Assembly (NCBI GenBank): GCA_023935145.1 | Contig: CM043701.1 | Coordinates: forward strand, 72,602,817-72,666,816 | Reading direction: 5' to 3' | DNA: 64,000 nt | Origin: Bretschneidera sinensis | Lineage: Eukaryota; Streptophyta; Magnoliopsida; Brassicales; Akaniaceae | Shown here: positions 43,327 through 52,975 of the stretch, one piece after another | Numbering within the stretch: position 1 is the stretch's first letter | Layout: the number at the start of each line of letters is the position of its first letter | Position numbers and translations under genes: made by a program | Notes under the pieces: model-generated | Database searches by the model: none | Told to the model about the DNA's origin: nothing | What the model saw: only the letters and a program-made list of their open reading frames with translations

Positions 43327-45051
43327 ATGCACGGACTTCGATCCCAACATCCAACATTCTTTCCTATCGATCCTGAGCTTGAGCAGACCATCCGACAAAG
43401 GCTTAGGAACAACTTCGAGGAGAATGAAGAAGAATTCGAGAATGAAGCACCAATGGCGGAACAGCTCGAAAACCAGCAACCACCTACACGAGTACCGATG
43501 AAGCAATCCTTCATCCCACAGAACATTGATCAGCCATCATGTATTGCATATCAACCTGAGGTGGTAGGAAAATATTACATATCCCCGCAAATATTGAATG
43601 CTTTGACCCACTTTAGGGGTACTCCTAATGAGGATCCACACTTGCACCTTCGAGAATTTTTCGATCTTTGCAAGTTCCAGCATATCCAAGGCTTAGACCA
43701 AGAAGGAATAAGGTTAATTCTTTTCCATTTTTCCTTAAAAGATAATGCTAAATTATGGTATGATTCTTTGCTTGCAGATTTTATCCACACTTTGGAGGAG
43801 TTGGCTAGCAAATTCCTAAGGAAGTTTTTTCCAGCCCAAAAGACACGGCAAATGAGGAAGGAGATTATGTCCTTCCAACAAAAGGATGGGGACCTCTTCT
43901 TCGAAGCATGGGGACATTTCAACGAGCTGCTACTAAAATGCCCACATCACAACCTACCTCACAACGAACTGGTACAAGCTTTCTATAAAGGTTTGAGTGA
44001 TACTAATAAGAGTATTGTTGATTCAGGTTGTGGAGGAGTGCTGATGGAGAAAAGCAGTGAAGAAGTAATGGAACTTTTTGAAGCGCTAAGTGAACACACT
44101 TAGTAGTTCTCCTCTCGAGGAAGACATATAACCAAAAGTAAGGGTGTGTACGAGGTAAATCTAAATGGAGGATCTTCTCCTCAAATAACTGATGTGGAAA
44201 GGAAACTAGACCTGTTGGTAAAAGCCATGGCTGCTCAAAATGCCTCATCTAGCCTACCAGCTACACAACTCCAGGTATGCGCGATCTGTTTCCAATTCGA
44301 TCATAATACTGATACATGTCCCTTGTATTCTTCTGCAGATCCGGAACAAGCAAATTACATGGGACCTAACAACTACCCGCCAAAGAACAATCCGTATGCA
44401 AACACATACAACCCTGGATGGTGGAATCACCCAAATTTCTCATGGAGCAACAATCAGAATGGTCAAGGGCAGCAAAGAAACTTCCAACCAGTAGCCTAAT
44501 CTGTTCCCAAACCAAAGAAGAACGACCTCGAAAGTCTTGTGAGGCAATTGGCTTCTCAGTAGCAACAATTAATGACCTCACAAAATCAGTTCATGGAAGA
44601 AACAAGGCAATTTCAGACTGAAATGAGACAAACCACTGCAAAACATGATCAAGCCATTCAAGGATTAGAGGTACAAATGGGGCAATTGGCTAAGGAACTG
44701 AGTAGAAGAAAGCAAGGTGAGCTTCCAGCCCAACCAATACCTAATCCAAGAGGACATCAGCAACTGGATGCCGTGACAACTCTAAGAAATGGTAAGATCA
44801 TAGGAGCTGATGAGCCCGCAAAAGCATCTCCAGATAAAGCATCCACACCCAAGGTAAGTACAATGGAGAAGTGGAATGCACCACCTTTCCCTCAAAGGTT
44901 AGTAAAGCCAAAGCAAGAAAATAAATTGCTTGATGTTTTTAAAACTTTGAGAAAGGTAGAGATTAATATTCCTTTGTTAGATGCCATTAAACAAATTCCT
45001 GCATATGCTAAATTTATGGAAGATTGTTGCACTAACAAAAGGAAGTTCTAG
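43327..45051 (+). pseudogene. gag: Ath-3 Gag
   Basis: Starts MHGLRSQHPTFFPID. The Gag core (THFRGTPNEDPHLHLREFF, SLKDNAKLWYDSL, KFLRKFFPAQKTRQMRKE) is intact up to two TAG codons at 44101-44106. In the same frame follow the zinc-knuckle-like CAICFQFDHNTDTCP (44277-44321), a Tyr/Asn spacer, a TAA at 44497, a Gln-rich helix with one TAG (44560), and the protease-proximal segment. One continuous frame of 575 codons with only nonsense damage suggests recent inactivation. Most stops could derive from CAG. Confidence 0.9.
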
Positions 45052-45859
45052 GAACATGAGATTGTAGCTTTGGCAGAAAAGGTAAGTGCAGTACTATTAA
45101 GGAAACTACCACCAAAACTAACAGATCCGAGTAGTTTTACCAATCCCTGCAGGATAGGTGACCAGCTATTTGAGCATGCATTATTGGATCTAGGGGCGAG
45201 TGTCAATCTGATGCCTTACACTGTATTCGAGACACTAGGTTTGGGGGAGCTTCAACCAACCTCCATCACCTTGCAACTGGCTGACAAAAGCATCAAAAGA
45301 CCAAGAGGTATTCTTGAGGACGTCTTGGTAGGGTAGGTAAATTTATTTTACCTACTGATTTTATTATATTGGATTTTGAAGAATGTCCTTTGCCATTACC
45401 TCTGCCTGTAATTTTAGGAAGACCCTTTATGATAACTGCTGATATGAAAATTTGTGTAAAAAAGGTATTGTTACTATAAAGGTAAATGGTGAGGAGATAA
45501 CAATTAAAATATATAACACATTAAATTCACCCAAAGATGATATGGATTGTTCTAATGTGTGCTTGATGCAAGGTGTTTCTAAGCAAGTTTTTCAGGTCGA
45601 GCACATTAATCCATTGGAGACTACCATATCCCAGCCTTTCAAAAGATCATATATTGAGCCTGCATCCGAAACCGTTCCTGATGATATCTTTGAAGCTGTG
45701 TACCTCCCTAAAGTCTATCCTATGCATCCAAAATCGGGTGATGCGAAGAAGTTACAGGTCCATGAGCTGATCAAATTGAGGCATGATAACTATGCAACTG
45801 CACCGAGAGTACTTAAGCCACATGTAGTGGGCTTTAAGTACTCCATTCCAAAAGACTAA
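45052..45859 (+). pseudogene. pol: Ath-3 protease and integrase-tail remnant
   Basis: A TAG at 45049-45051 precedes LLRKLPPKLTDPSSFT, then ALLDLGASVNLMPY with active-site DLG (45185-45215) and LQLADKSIKRPRGILEDVL. A frameshift near 45335 moves the frame; ILGRPFMI and the post-protease segment continue. The last part (KKLQVHELIKLRHDNYATA, about 45742-45800) resembles the integrase C-terminal [16 protein letters not shown] of Ath-1. So RT, RNase H and most of integrase were removed by deletion. TAA at 45857. Confidence 0.82.
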
Positions 45860-46030
45860 ATATTGAAGCTGCTGTAGAGAGTGCTTGAGCAATTCATATT
45901 CTATGACCCATTAAGCTCAAGCACCTCTATTGAGGTTAGTGGTACTGAGGCCACTAACGCACGGTAAGGTTGTATTGTTCTTGTTTTATCGTTCCAGCCC
46001 TGGTAAGTTATTATTTTGTCCTAACATTCT
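45860..46030 (+). other. Ath-3 spacer with conserved hairpins
   Basis: CCTC-tatt-GAGG followed by TAGTGG-tactgagg-CCACTA (about 45927-45957). Ath-4 keeps the same pair at about 61768-61806. It marks the boundary between the protease block and the accessory module. Confidence 0.6.
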
Positions 46031-46348
46031 GCTTTGCGATCGAGTGCATCATTCAATGTGCTCGAGCGCAAGAGTATGATCAAGCGCACTCCAAGTGTGA
46101 TCGAGCGCACTCGTAGCAGACAGTCTCGTGATAAAGTTAAACATTTCACTCACACTCACTCACTCACACTATCTTCACATTTCACTCACACTCTCTCACT
46201 CACACTCTCTCATCTACACACTACCACTCTCATACTCTCGACTCCGGCACCCCACCATGCTAACCACCATCACCACACTAACCACCATCACCACCATACT
46301 GTCACCGCCACGTCACCCTCCCCATTACACATCCCTTCCAAACACAAG
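46031..46348 (+). promoter_or_regulatory. Ath-3 internal promoter-like region and leader exon
   Basis: Four GCGATCGAGYGCA-type sites (46033-46112), then a CACT/CTCT-rich and CCACCATCACC-rich leader (46140-46345) ending in a splice-donor-like AAG|GTACCC. No clear TATA is left (GATAAAGTTAAA near 46129). Ath-4 shows the same order with a TATA-like box. Promoter function is inferred from layout only. Confidence 0.55.
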
Positions 46349-46450
46349 GTACCCATTTTGTTCAACACACAGATTTTAATGTTTTTCATTACACTTTTCA
46401 GTATATATACGTGTTATATTGTGTATAATTGGGTGCTATTATGTTTGCAG
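46349..46450 (+). other. Putative intron in Ath-3 extra-ORF leader
   Basis: GT at 46349 after ACACAAG, AG at 46449-46450 in TTTGCAG before GAGGTT. The interior is U-rich and 102 bases long. The same borders (ACACAAG|GTAC and TTTGCAG|GAGGTT) flank 124 bases of different sequence in Ath-4 (61223-61346). Conserved borders with a diverged interior are what an intron would give. Confidence 0.6.
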
Positions 46451-46637
46451 GAGGTTGGGAACACACTCGGATCCACAAGACCATAGCTTGGTCTTTTGTA
46501 GCCCACAAGCTGTTCGAGAAAAAGACTGACCGTGTGCGATCGAGCGCACAACATTTGAGATCGAGCGCATAGTCCGTGTGCGATCGAGCGCATAGCATTT
46601 GAGATCGATCACAAATTTGGCAGAAAGTAGGATCAAC

Positions 46638-47765
46638 ATGTCCAAGCAAACCGCTTGTACCTCTTCTGCCTCGAGCAGTCGTGCCCAGTCATCCCGACCA
46701 AGCATTGAGTAGAGAGAGCTTTTATTCGAGACTACTTTCGCCATCAATGAAGTCTTCAAGCAAATGGATGCCACTCAATGGGCGGTCTAAGCTTTTAAAT
46801 ACCAAGGGTTGAAGAGGCTCTTTAAACCAGTTTGCTCGACTGCCTATACCCAGCTAGTAGTCTAGTTCTATGAGAGCCTGTCTTTTGACTGCAGTCGACC
46901 GGGCGTATTAACCTCCTCATTCCAGGGTACATCTATCAAGGTGACTAGTGCCGACATAGCCGCTGCTCTTCATTGCTATGATGAGTCCCCTCCGGAGGAC
47001 ACCGATATCAAGGAGCAACCGAACTCTTTTGATCTGTCCACTATTATTGAGGACATATGCGCTGGCCAGTACGCTGATAGACACAACAACGCAGCGAGCC
47101 GGTCCAAGTTGCCTCCACGGCTTTGGCTAATGGACACCATCCTCCAGCATAATGTGTGTCCATTAGAGCATAAGACACAGAGGAGAGACTAGTTTCTACA
47201 GACGTTGTATGCCTTCCACAGAGGCCACTGGTACTCTCTCCCAACTGTTATGTGGAGCTAGCTGCATAAATTATGAGATTATGTCTATGGCCGTCAGACC
47301 ACCATGGGCAATGCATGGGGGCTCCCATTCCTATTCCTACTCTCGTACATCTTCAAGAAGAAAGGGATTAAGGGGACCACCAGTGACGGACCAGTGCGAG
47401 AGCATCCCTTCTTCGGGAAGGCTCAATGGACACATAGTCTCTCGCACATGCCTCGAGGATTCCCAGCCCCTGCACCTGCAGCTGAGAGGGTCGAGGAGGA
47501 TTATATGGAGACAGAAACCCCTACAATTAGCCCATTGCGAGAGGAGGATCATCCGGACATTGGAACCACAGAGTCCCAGCACTTTCTCGCGGAGTTGTCC
47601 TCCTTCCGAGGTGAGGTCTCTGCAGCCACATCACTCGTGCACCAGCACATAGATGGCTTAGAGGCACAGTTTGCACGATAGGAGGCGATGCTATAGGCCA
47701 TTCTTGATCGCCTACCTTCGGCACCCAGTACCTCTTCGACTGCACCACCTGATGATAACGAGTGA
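46638..47765 (+). pseudogene. Ath-3 extra ORF (plant 'putative transposon protein' type)
   Basis: 375 codons in one frame from MSKQTACTSSASSSR to DDNE. Blocks in order: GLKRLFKPVCSTAYTQLVV, then FYESL; TSADIAAALHCYD; KLPPRLWLMDTILQHNVCPL then HKTQRRD; LPFLFLLSYIFKKKGIKG; FFGKAQWTHSLSHMP; and a coiled-coil-like tail (LSSFRGEVSAATSLVHQHID then GLEAQFAR). The block order matches PF20167 as I remember it. There is no signal peptide or membrane segment. Eight nonsense codons, six of them TAG, and no frameshift. A second palindrome cluster (46533-46612) lies just upstream. Function unknown. Confidence 0.72.
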
Positions 47766-47828
47766 GAGGATACCCCGTCTGGCTGAAGATGTTAAACTTA
47801 GCGCTCATGGTAGGCACCCCAAAGCATA
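47766..47828 (+). promoter_or_regulatory. Conserved 3' motif (GGCACCCC hairpin region), Ath-3
   Basis: Immediately after the extra-ORF stop: GTCTGGCTGAAGATG, AACTTAGCGCTCATGG and AGGCACCCCA. The same block follows the integrase region in Ath-1 and the extra ORF in Ath-4. Confidence 0.55.
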
Positions 47829-49194
47829 TCCTTTTTAGTATTTTATTTTATTTTATTGTTAGTAGTTACTTTTCTATAGCTGTTTATTATTACTTGTTTT
47901 CTATTTTTTTGTTTGTTTGTCTTTCTTTTTCAAGGACATAGTGAGTGCATCCAGTTGAAGTTTGGAGGCGTGCTACGAGCCATACCAGCCATATAATTCT
48001 CCATCTCCTAGGTTAGCTACTTCTATGCTATTCACACATTAGGGACAATGTGCAATTTAAGTTTGGGGGTATGGGGACACACTCACACACACACACCATG
48101 TCCCATTTTTTTTTTTTTGTTTTTATAGATAAATGCATGTTCATTCTGTTCCAAAAAATGTTGGGTGATCTAAACAAACAATATGATTCGACTTCATAAG
48201 TGAGCTTAAAACTTTGAACACATAGGCCAATAATTAAGTTTTGAACATAGATCACTTACTTTTAGGCATTTAAGGATTCACAAGTTTGACCTAAACTAAC
48301 ACAAGCACATTAGCACATAGTTGTGTGGGGTATGACATGTAATTTTGATTTGTGTGTTTCTTTTGCTCGACTGTGAACCAGATGACCTGTTAGATTAACG
48401 CTTTGGGCATAAGAAAATAGAAAAAGATTGTTATTACTAAAAAAAATGCTCCTAAAGATCATTAAAAATAACTTTCCACTGAGTAACTAGCTCTCTTGCC
48501 TCTGTAAGCAGTGAGTGCCACGTCAAAAGGTGGAAATTTTTATTGGTAGCATTAAGACCTATTAAGTTCTGTAGCCTTTTTTACTCGAGTTAGTAAGTCC
48601 TTAGGGGTGTCTTTACACCTAATGCCCTAAAACCATCTGGTTTGGGAGTCATTGGCTAAACACTCGCTACATGAGTCAAATAGAAAGCTTAAGGGAACTA
48701 AGCATTGAGACCTATTAAGTTTCGTAGCCTTTTTTACTCGAGTTAGTAAGTCTTTAGGGGTGTATTTACACCTAATACCCTAAGACCATCTGGTTTGGGA
48801 GTCATTGGCTAAACACTCATTACATTAGTCAAATAGAAAGCTTAAGGGAACTATGCCATTTTTGTTGATTCTAATAGGAAATTTGGTGAATCTTGAGTCA
48901 TCGAAACACTACACATTAGAATTATTTGAAAACCTAATCTTTTATGTGCTAGTTCACCACACACTAAAGTCAAACTTGTGATGTCTTAAACTGCCTCATG
49001 AAAGTGATTTGCATTCAAAACTCTTATTCATTGCAAAGATATGTTTATATTTGTTAAGCTTGCTCATGAATGCGCATCATAATTTTGTGTGAAGACCTAA
49101 ACTTTTGTGGACACTATGGATATTGGATTTATCTATGTGTCATTATTTTTCAATTTAGTTTTTAGTTTTGTATTGCAAAGGGACTAGCAATATG
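47829..49194 (+). other. Ath-3 3' untranslated region
   Basis: Non-coding, with PPT-like tracts (AAGTTTGGAGGCG near 47957; TTTAAGTTTGGGGGTATGGGG near 48056-48076), an ACATT/AATGT hairpin (about 48038-48053), one TGACGTG-type repeat unit (48468-48533) and a 153-base tandem duplication (about 48550-48857) unique to this copy. The final PPT and LTR start are deleted at about 49194. Confidence 0.75.
48550..48857. repeat. 153-base tandem duplication in Ath-3
   Basis: Two units begin CATTAAGACCTATTAAG (48550) and CATTGAGACCTATTAAG (48703) and end at AAGGGAACTA. They differ by several point changes, so the duplication is not very recent. Confidence 0.85.
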
Positions 49195-50491
49195 TTAAGT
49201 CCCCTTATTTACATTTTTTAAGTCCTTAGTTACTATAATTTAGTCAATTTTACTTCATTTCTGTGTTTCACATGTTTTTATAGGGTCTTGGATAAAACGA
49301 AGCATTTTTTGGCACCTAAAGGAAGAAACCTGGAAATCCTGGAGCAGCTACTGGTAAAAGTGCAATTGATTGCAGTATTGGGTGCGATCGAGCGCATATG
49401 CGCTCGTGCGCACACAAGAATGATCGAGCACAGCATTGCGATCAAGCGCACAACGCATGTGATCAAGTGCATATGTACGGGTGTGAACAGTAAAACAGTA
49501 GAACCAGTTTTGGAAAAAGAGGAGATTTTACATTTTAGGAAGTTTTGGGTTTCTTGAGTCTTCTAGGGTTATTCAACCCCTATAAATACACCTATAAACA
49601 CACACAAAGGACATCACTTCTTTTATCTTTTGCTTAGCTCATAGTTGTAAGCTTTGGAGAGGATTGACAACCCGTCTCCACAGTATTCTTCGGGTTTTAT
49701 AGTTTATGTTTAGTTTATGCTATGATGTTTATCTTAGACAGCATGTGTAACTAACTCTTTATAGGGCTCGATTGAAGCCCTAGTTATGTTTTTCCAAATA
49801 TATATTCATTGATTATCTTTGCAATAGCCTTAATTATGATGTTTAACTTGATTAATGCTTGTTCTTATTTACATTCCTCATGTGTGTATGTTTGATCAAT
49901 ATGTGCATGTGTTATGGATTAGTTAGTTAGACCAATTTGGATGACCGAGTCCTGTGCCTAACGATCGTAACAAAAGATATCCACACCGGATTCTTAGATT
50001 AATCATCATAAGAAACCGGGAGTATATACCATGCCCTAGGTCTCATGTGGTTGTTGATTTCCATAAATCTTATGCTTTCTTGAGGAACAACTCAGTAGAT
50101 ACCATGCTGAATCCCTTAAGAAAGAAAAGAGTTAGAGTAAATACCATGCCTAACTCGGTGCTTAGTGAAATCAATAGCTTAAGGAGTAGATACCATGCCT
50201 TTAGGTTGGCAACCATTAGGTATTCATAGGAAGGCTAGTGCATTAACCTATTACTCATTGGGAAAGTATGACTAGTGGTGGATATCAAAGCTCTATGTCT
50301 CATTATTATTAATTCATATTCAACAGTTATTTTGATCTTCTTTTATTAAGAAACTGATTCTAAAACGAAATTCACCAATCCCTGTGGAAATGATCTCGCA
50401 CTTGCACACTATGCTACCGTTGACCTTGTGCACTTACAAGTAAAACTGCACGATTATTTACTTATTTATTTAGGTAGATAAACGCGCAACA
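49195..50491 (+). mobile_element. Ath-3 3' LTR (5' end eroded)
   Basis: Matches 41741-43017 from 'taagtccccttatttac' onward but lacks the TGATAGGTGCTTAAATATTC start. Palindrome array at 49361-49472, TATAAATA at 49581-49588. It ends CGCAACA at 50491 before AGTTC. Confidence 0.9.
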
Positions 50492-50496
50492 AGTTC
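50492..50496. repeat. Target-site duplication of Ath-3, right copy
   Basis: AGTTC, identical to 41736-41740. Confidence 0.95.
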
Positions 50497-50605
50497 TTGC
50501 ATCTTGTTTCTATGCTGAAACTTTTACCGCTTAAACATTTAGATAAAACTATTAGTACAATTAGAGAAGTGTTTTATCATTATTAAAATCAAATATGGGT
50601 CAACA
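50497..50605 (-). mobile_element. Cop-2 3' LTR, part right of Ath-3
   Basis: The start of the LTR in the minus sense (TGTTGACCC at 50605), continuing 40616-41740. Confidence 0.9.
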
Positions 50606-51269
50606 ATCTCTCATTTTTTAATGATGACAAAATTAATGAGAGAAAAACTGTTTTAAGAACTAAGTGTTTGGTTTTTAGAAAAAATTGGGTAGAGTTTCCT
50701 CTGTTTTTCAGACAAAACCAACCGGTTAAGCAGTTCAAACGTAGTTTATAATCAACCCAACCAAACAAAGTAAGACAAAGTTATATCCATCAATGTGTTC
50801 GGAGCAATGCTTCCCCTAAATCTATGCTTTATTATAAGTTTATATTGATTTTTTTCTTTTTCTCCCCTGTTTTGACAACAACAGAATGGGGGCATAAACT
50901 TAAAAAAATAAGTAAGATAAACATTATAGCTATGAATATAAGGCAAAAGCAAACTTATAAGTAAAAACTAGGCATGTTTTAGAATTAGGAAGACTTTCTA
51001 GGAAGAGTCAAAAGTTTTTATACTCATATCAGCAGTTAAGGCATATAGGTGAGCATGTATATGATAAGCCAAGCAACCATATAGCATAAAAGTAAGATAT
51101 ATATAAGCTAAATGCTAAAAGTGTAAATTAAAGCAATAATGTATATACATCCATCTAATATGAGCTTATAGGAAGCTTGTCTGAGTAAAAAATGTGAATG
51201 AAAACTCAATGTTCGTGCTACAACCATATAAGAGCTATATATACATGAAAAGGAGATAAAACATAAAGC
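50606..51269 (-). other. Cop-2 polypurine tract and 3' untranslated region
   Basis: Minus-strand AAAAAATGAGAGAT (50606-50619) abuts the LTR. The rest is AT-rich and aligns with Cop-1 5005-5657. No gene. Confidence 0.75.
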
Positions 51270-52516
51270 TCAGTGAGTGGAGGAATCAGAGCCATCTTGT
51301 ATAAGATCCTGAAGCTCAGCCAAGGAGCCCTCTGTGTGCTCTCGGTGTAGCTCAAAATCGTCACGAAGTGTGCGAAGGTCACGGTGCATGGAATCAATGA
51401 AAGAGCTCAAACTTTGGAACTTGGACTACATGAATAGTTAAAGGCTCGAAATAGCCTATAGTAGATAGTCATACCTAGCCTGACCAACACTAGAACCACC
51501 ATGCTGTGGACTGGGTGCTCTGTCATCAGTATCTATAGCCTTCACCAGGAACCTCATTGTCCTACTCGCTGCTATCACTGTCTCTAATCTTTATGTTCTT
51601 CCAGGCCTTGGAGTAGATCATTCCATCACGGATAGTGCACCCCATCCTCTTCAGAGAAGAGACATTGATGATGTCTTGAGCCTCAGAGGCGGGAAAGGGT
51701 ACCCGAAAATGCTGGAGGATAAGGGTGATGATCATCCTATAGGGAAAGCACCTAGAGTAACTAGTTTCACTATTTATCATGTTAGCGAGCACTAGGGGTA
51801 GATATTAAAGTGGTGTCCAGTTTTGAGACACCAAATCAATACGACGTCTATCTTCGAGAGATAGCCCTGACTCTCAAGTCGTGGATGGATGGTCCAACTC
51901 ATGATGAGATTGAGCAGCTTTGAGTCGAGGGGCATATCACTACATGTGTGAAATGTAATGGGTCTAAAGATGTAATATGGGTCTCCCCTAACGATCTGGC
52001 ATGCCTCCTCATAATCGAAGCTGTCCGGCCATTCGTCCAAACTCCATTAGATCCCTCCCACAGGTATTCTTAGAATGTTGACCAGCAGGACAGTGTTCAC
52101 CTCAAACTCCATGCCCATCACACTGGTTTTGAAATGAAGAGCCAGTGGACTAGGCTTCACCAAGTTTGCGTAGAACTGGTGAATGAGCCGTGGGTAGTAT
52201 TTTTGGTGAATCTTGACAAGTGGTGTCAAGTGCATTACCTTGAAAGGGGATAAAATGTCAAAATTTGCATAACGGATAGAATCGAAATCAATGAATCTAC
52301 CCGTCATGATCTTTTTGTGCCGAATAATGGAGTTATACCTTTCTTTGGCGGCTACACTCCAGAAGAGTGAGTCGTCGAGCTCAGTCCTTGCCTTTTTGCT
52401 TGAGGATCCTGCCAAGCTTTTTCCTTTGGATCAAGTGCCGTGGATTTCTTGGACCATGGCCTTGTAGGCACATGAGGTCCTTCAACGGTGGTTTTGATCC
52501 AGATTCTTTCAGACAT
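51270..52516 (-). pseudogene. Cop-2 extra ORF
   Basis: Minus-strand ORF of about 410 codons, uninterrupted by Ath-2-type insertion. It starts MSERIWIKTTVEGPHVPTR near 52516; a frameshift near 52420 leads to LAGSSSKKARTELDD. Then come KERYNSIIRHKKIMTGRF, FKVMHLTPLVKIHQKYYPR, LIHQFYANLVKPSPLALHF, GMEFEVNTVLLVNILRIP, FDYEEACQIVRGDPYYIF and DMPLDSKLLNLIMSW. The C-terminal coiled coil (FQSLSSFIDSMHRDLRTL, RDDFELHREHTEGSLAEL) ends at TGA 51270-51272. No membrane segment is seen. It is the best copia copy for judging family membership. Confidence 0.7.
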
Positions 52517-52975
52517 TTGGAAGAAAGTGTTTTTAGGGAGAAATTTGATAGATTTTGGGAAAAACAAATTTCCCAACCGTGGAAAGTTGAAATGAAGGTG
52601 ATGGGGGATGAGATTAAGGATTCTATGGAGTGTTTTTATGAGATTGTTGATAGAAATCAGAGGTTTTCTAGAGAGAGAAAGCTTAAGGGTTTTGAAAATG
52701 GTGTGGAAAGCCTGAAAAACTGAAGTGATTATTTCTAAAATCGCGATACCAGTCGACTGGGTCTTTTATAATTTGGGAATTTTTGTCATACTAGTCGACT
52801 GGGTAAATTGGCATAGAAATACTAGTCGACTGGGTCATCCATACCAATCAACTAGGTAGGTTACCAGTAATTCAAAAATTTGGCTCCAAACAATGTCTTG
52901 TGCTACCAGTCGACTGGGTACTTGAACTAGTCGGCTGGTTGAAATGGCAGTGTGTTACCAGTTGACTGGAGTCAT
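52517..52975 (-). promoter_or_regulatory. Cop-2 internal promoter-like region
   Basis: CAGTCGACTG-type sites at 52749-52970 (exact or near-exact at about 52750, 52792, 52823, 52906, 52927 and 52958) lie upstream of a decayed TATA position (minus TTAGAAAT at about 52730-52737; intact TATAAATA in Cop-1). A CT-rich leader then runs to the ORF. Confidence 0.6.

Larger units (their letters stand above)
41741..50491 (+). mobile_element. Ath-3: Athila-like gypsy, gag-protease plus extra ORF, no RT
   Basis: A plus-strand element of 8.75 kb with LTRs 41741-43017 and 49195-50491, tRNA-Asp primer site, gag and protease, a small integrase-like remnant, an accessory transcription-unit-like region with intron borders, and the extra ORF. 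RT and RNase H are absent. The end of the 3' untranslated region, the polypurine tract and the first bases of the 3' LTR were lost, probably after insertion because the target duplication is intact. Confidence 0.93.

Noticed and set aside
44003..44248. Antisense frame in Ath-3 gag
   Set aside because: Shadow of the gag frame; no start context or conservation.
46034..46486. Open frame of about 150 codons rich in Thr/Ser/His across the CACT and CCACCATCACC repeats of Ath-3
   Set aside because: It arises from simple repeats and runs through the putative intron; the Ath-4 counterpart has a different protein sequence. More likely an untranslated leader.
47060..47200. Recoded stop codons (alternative decoding of TAG) in the Ath-3 extra ORF
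   Set aside because: TAG excess is better explained by CAG mutation; at least some of the sites can be read as Gln or Ser in Ath-4, and the host is a standard-code plant.
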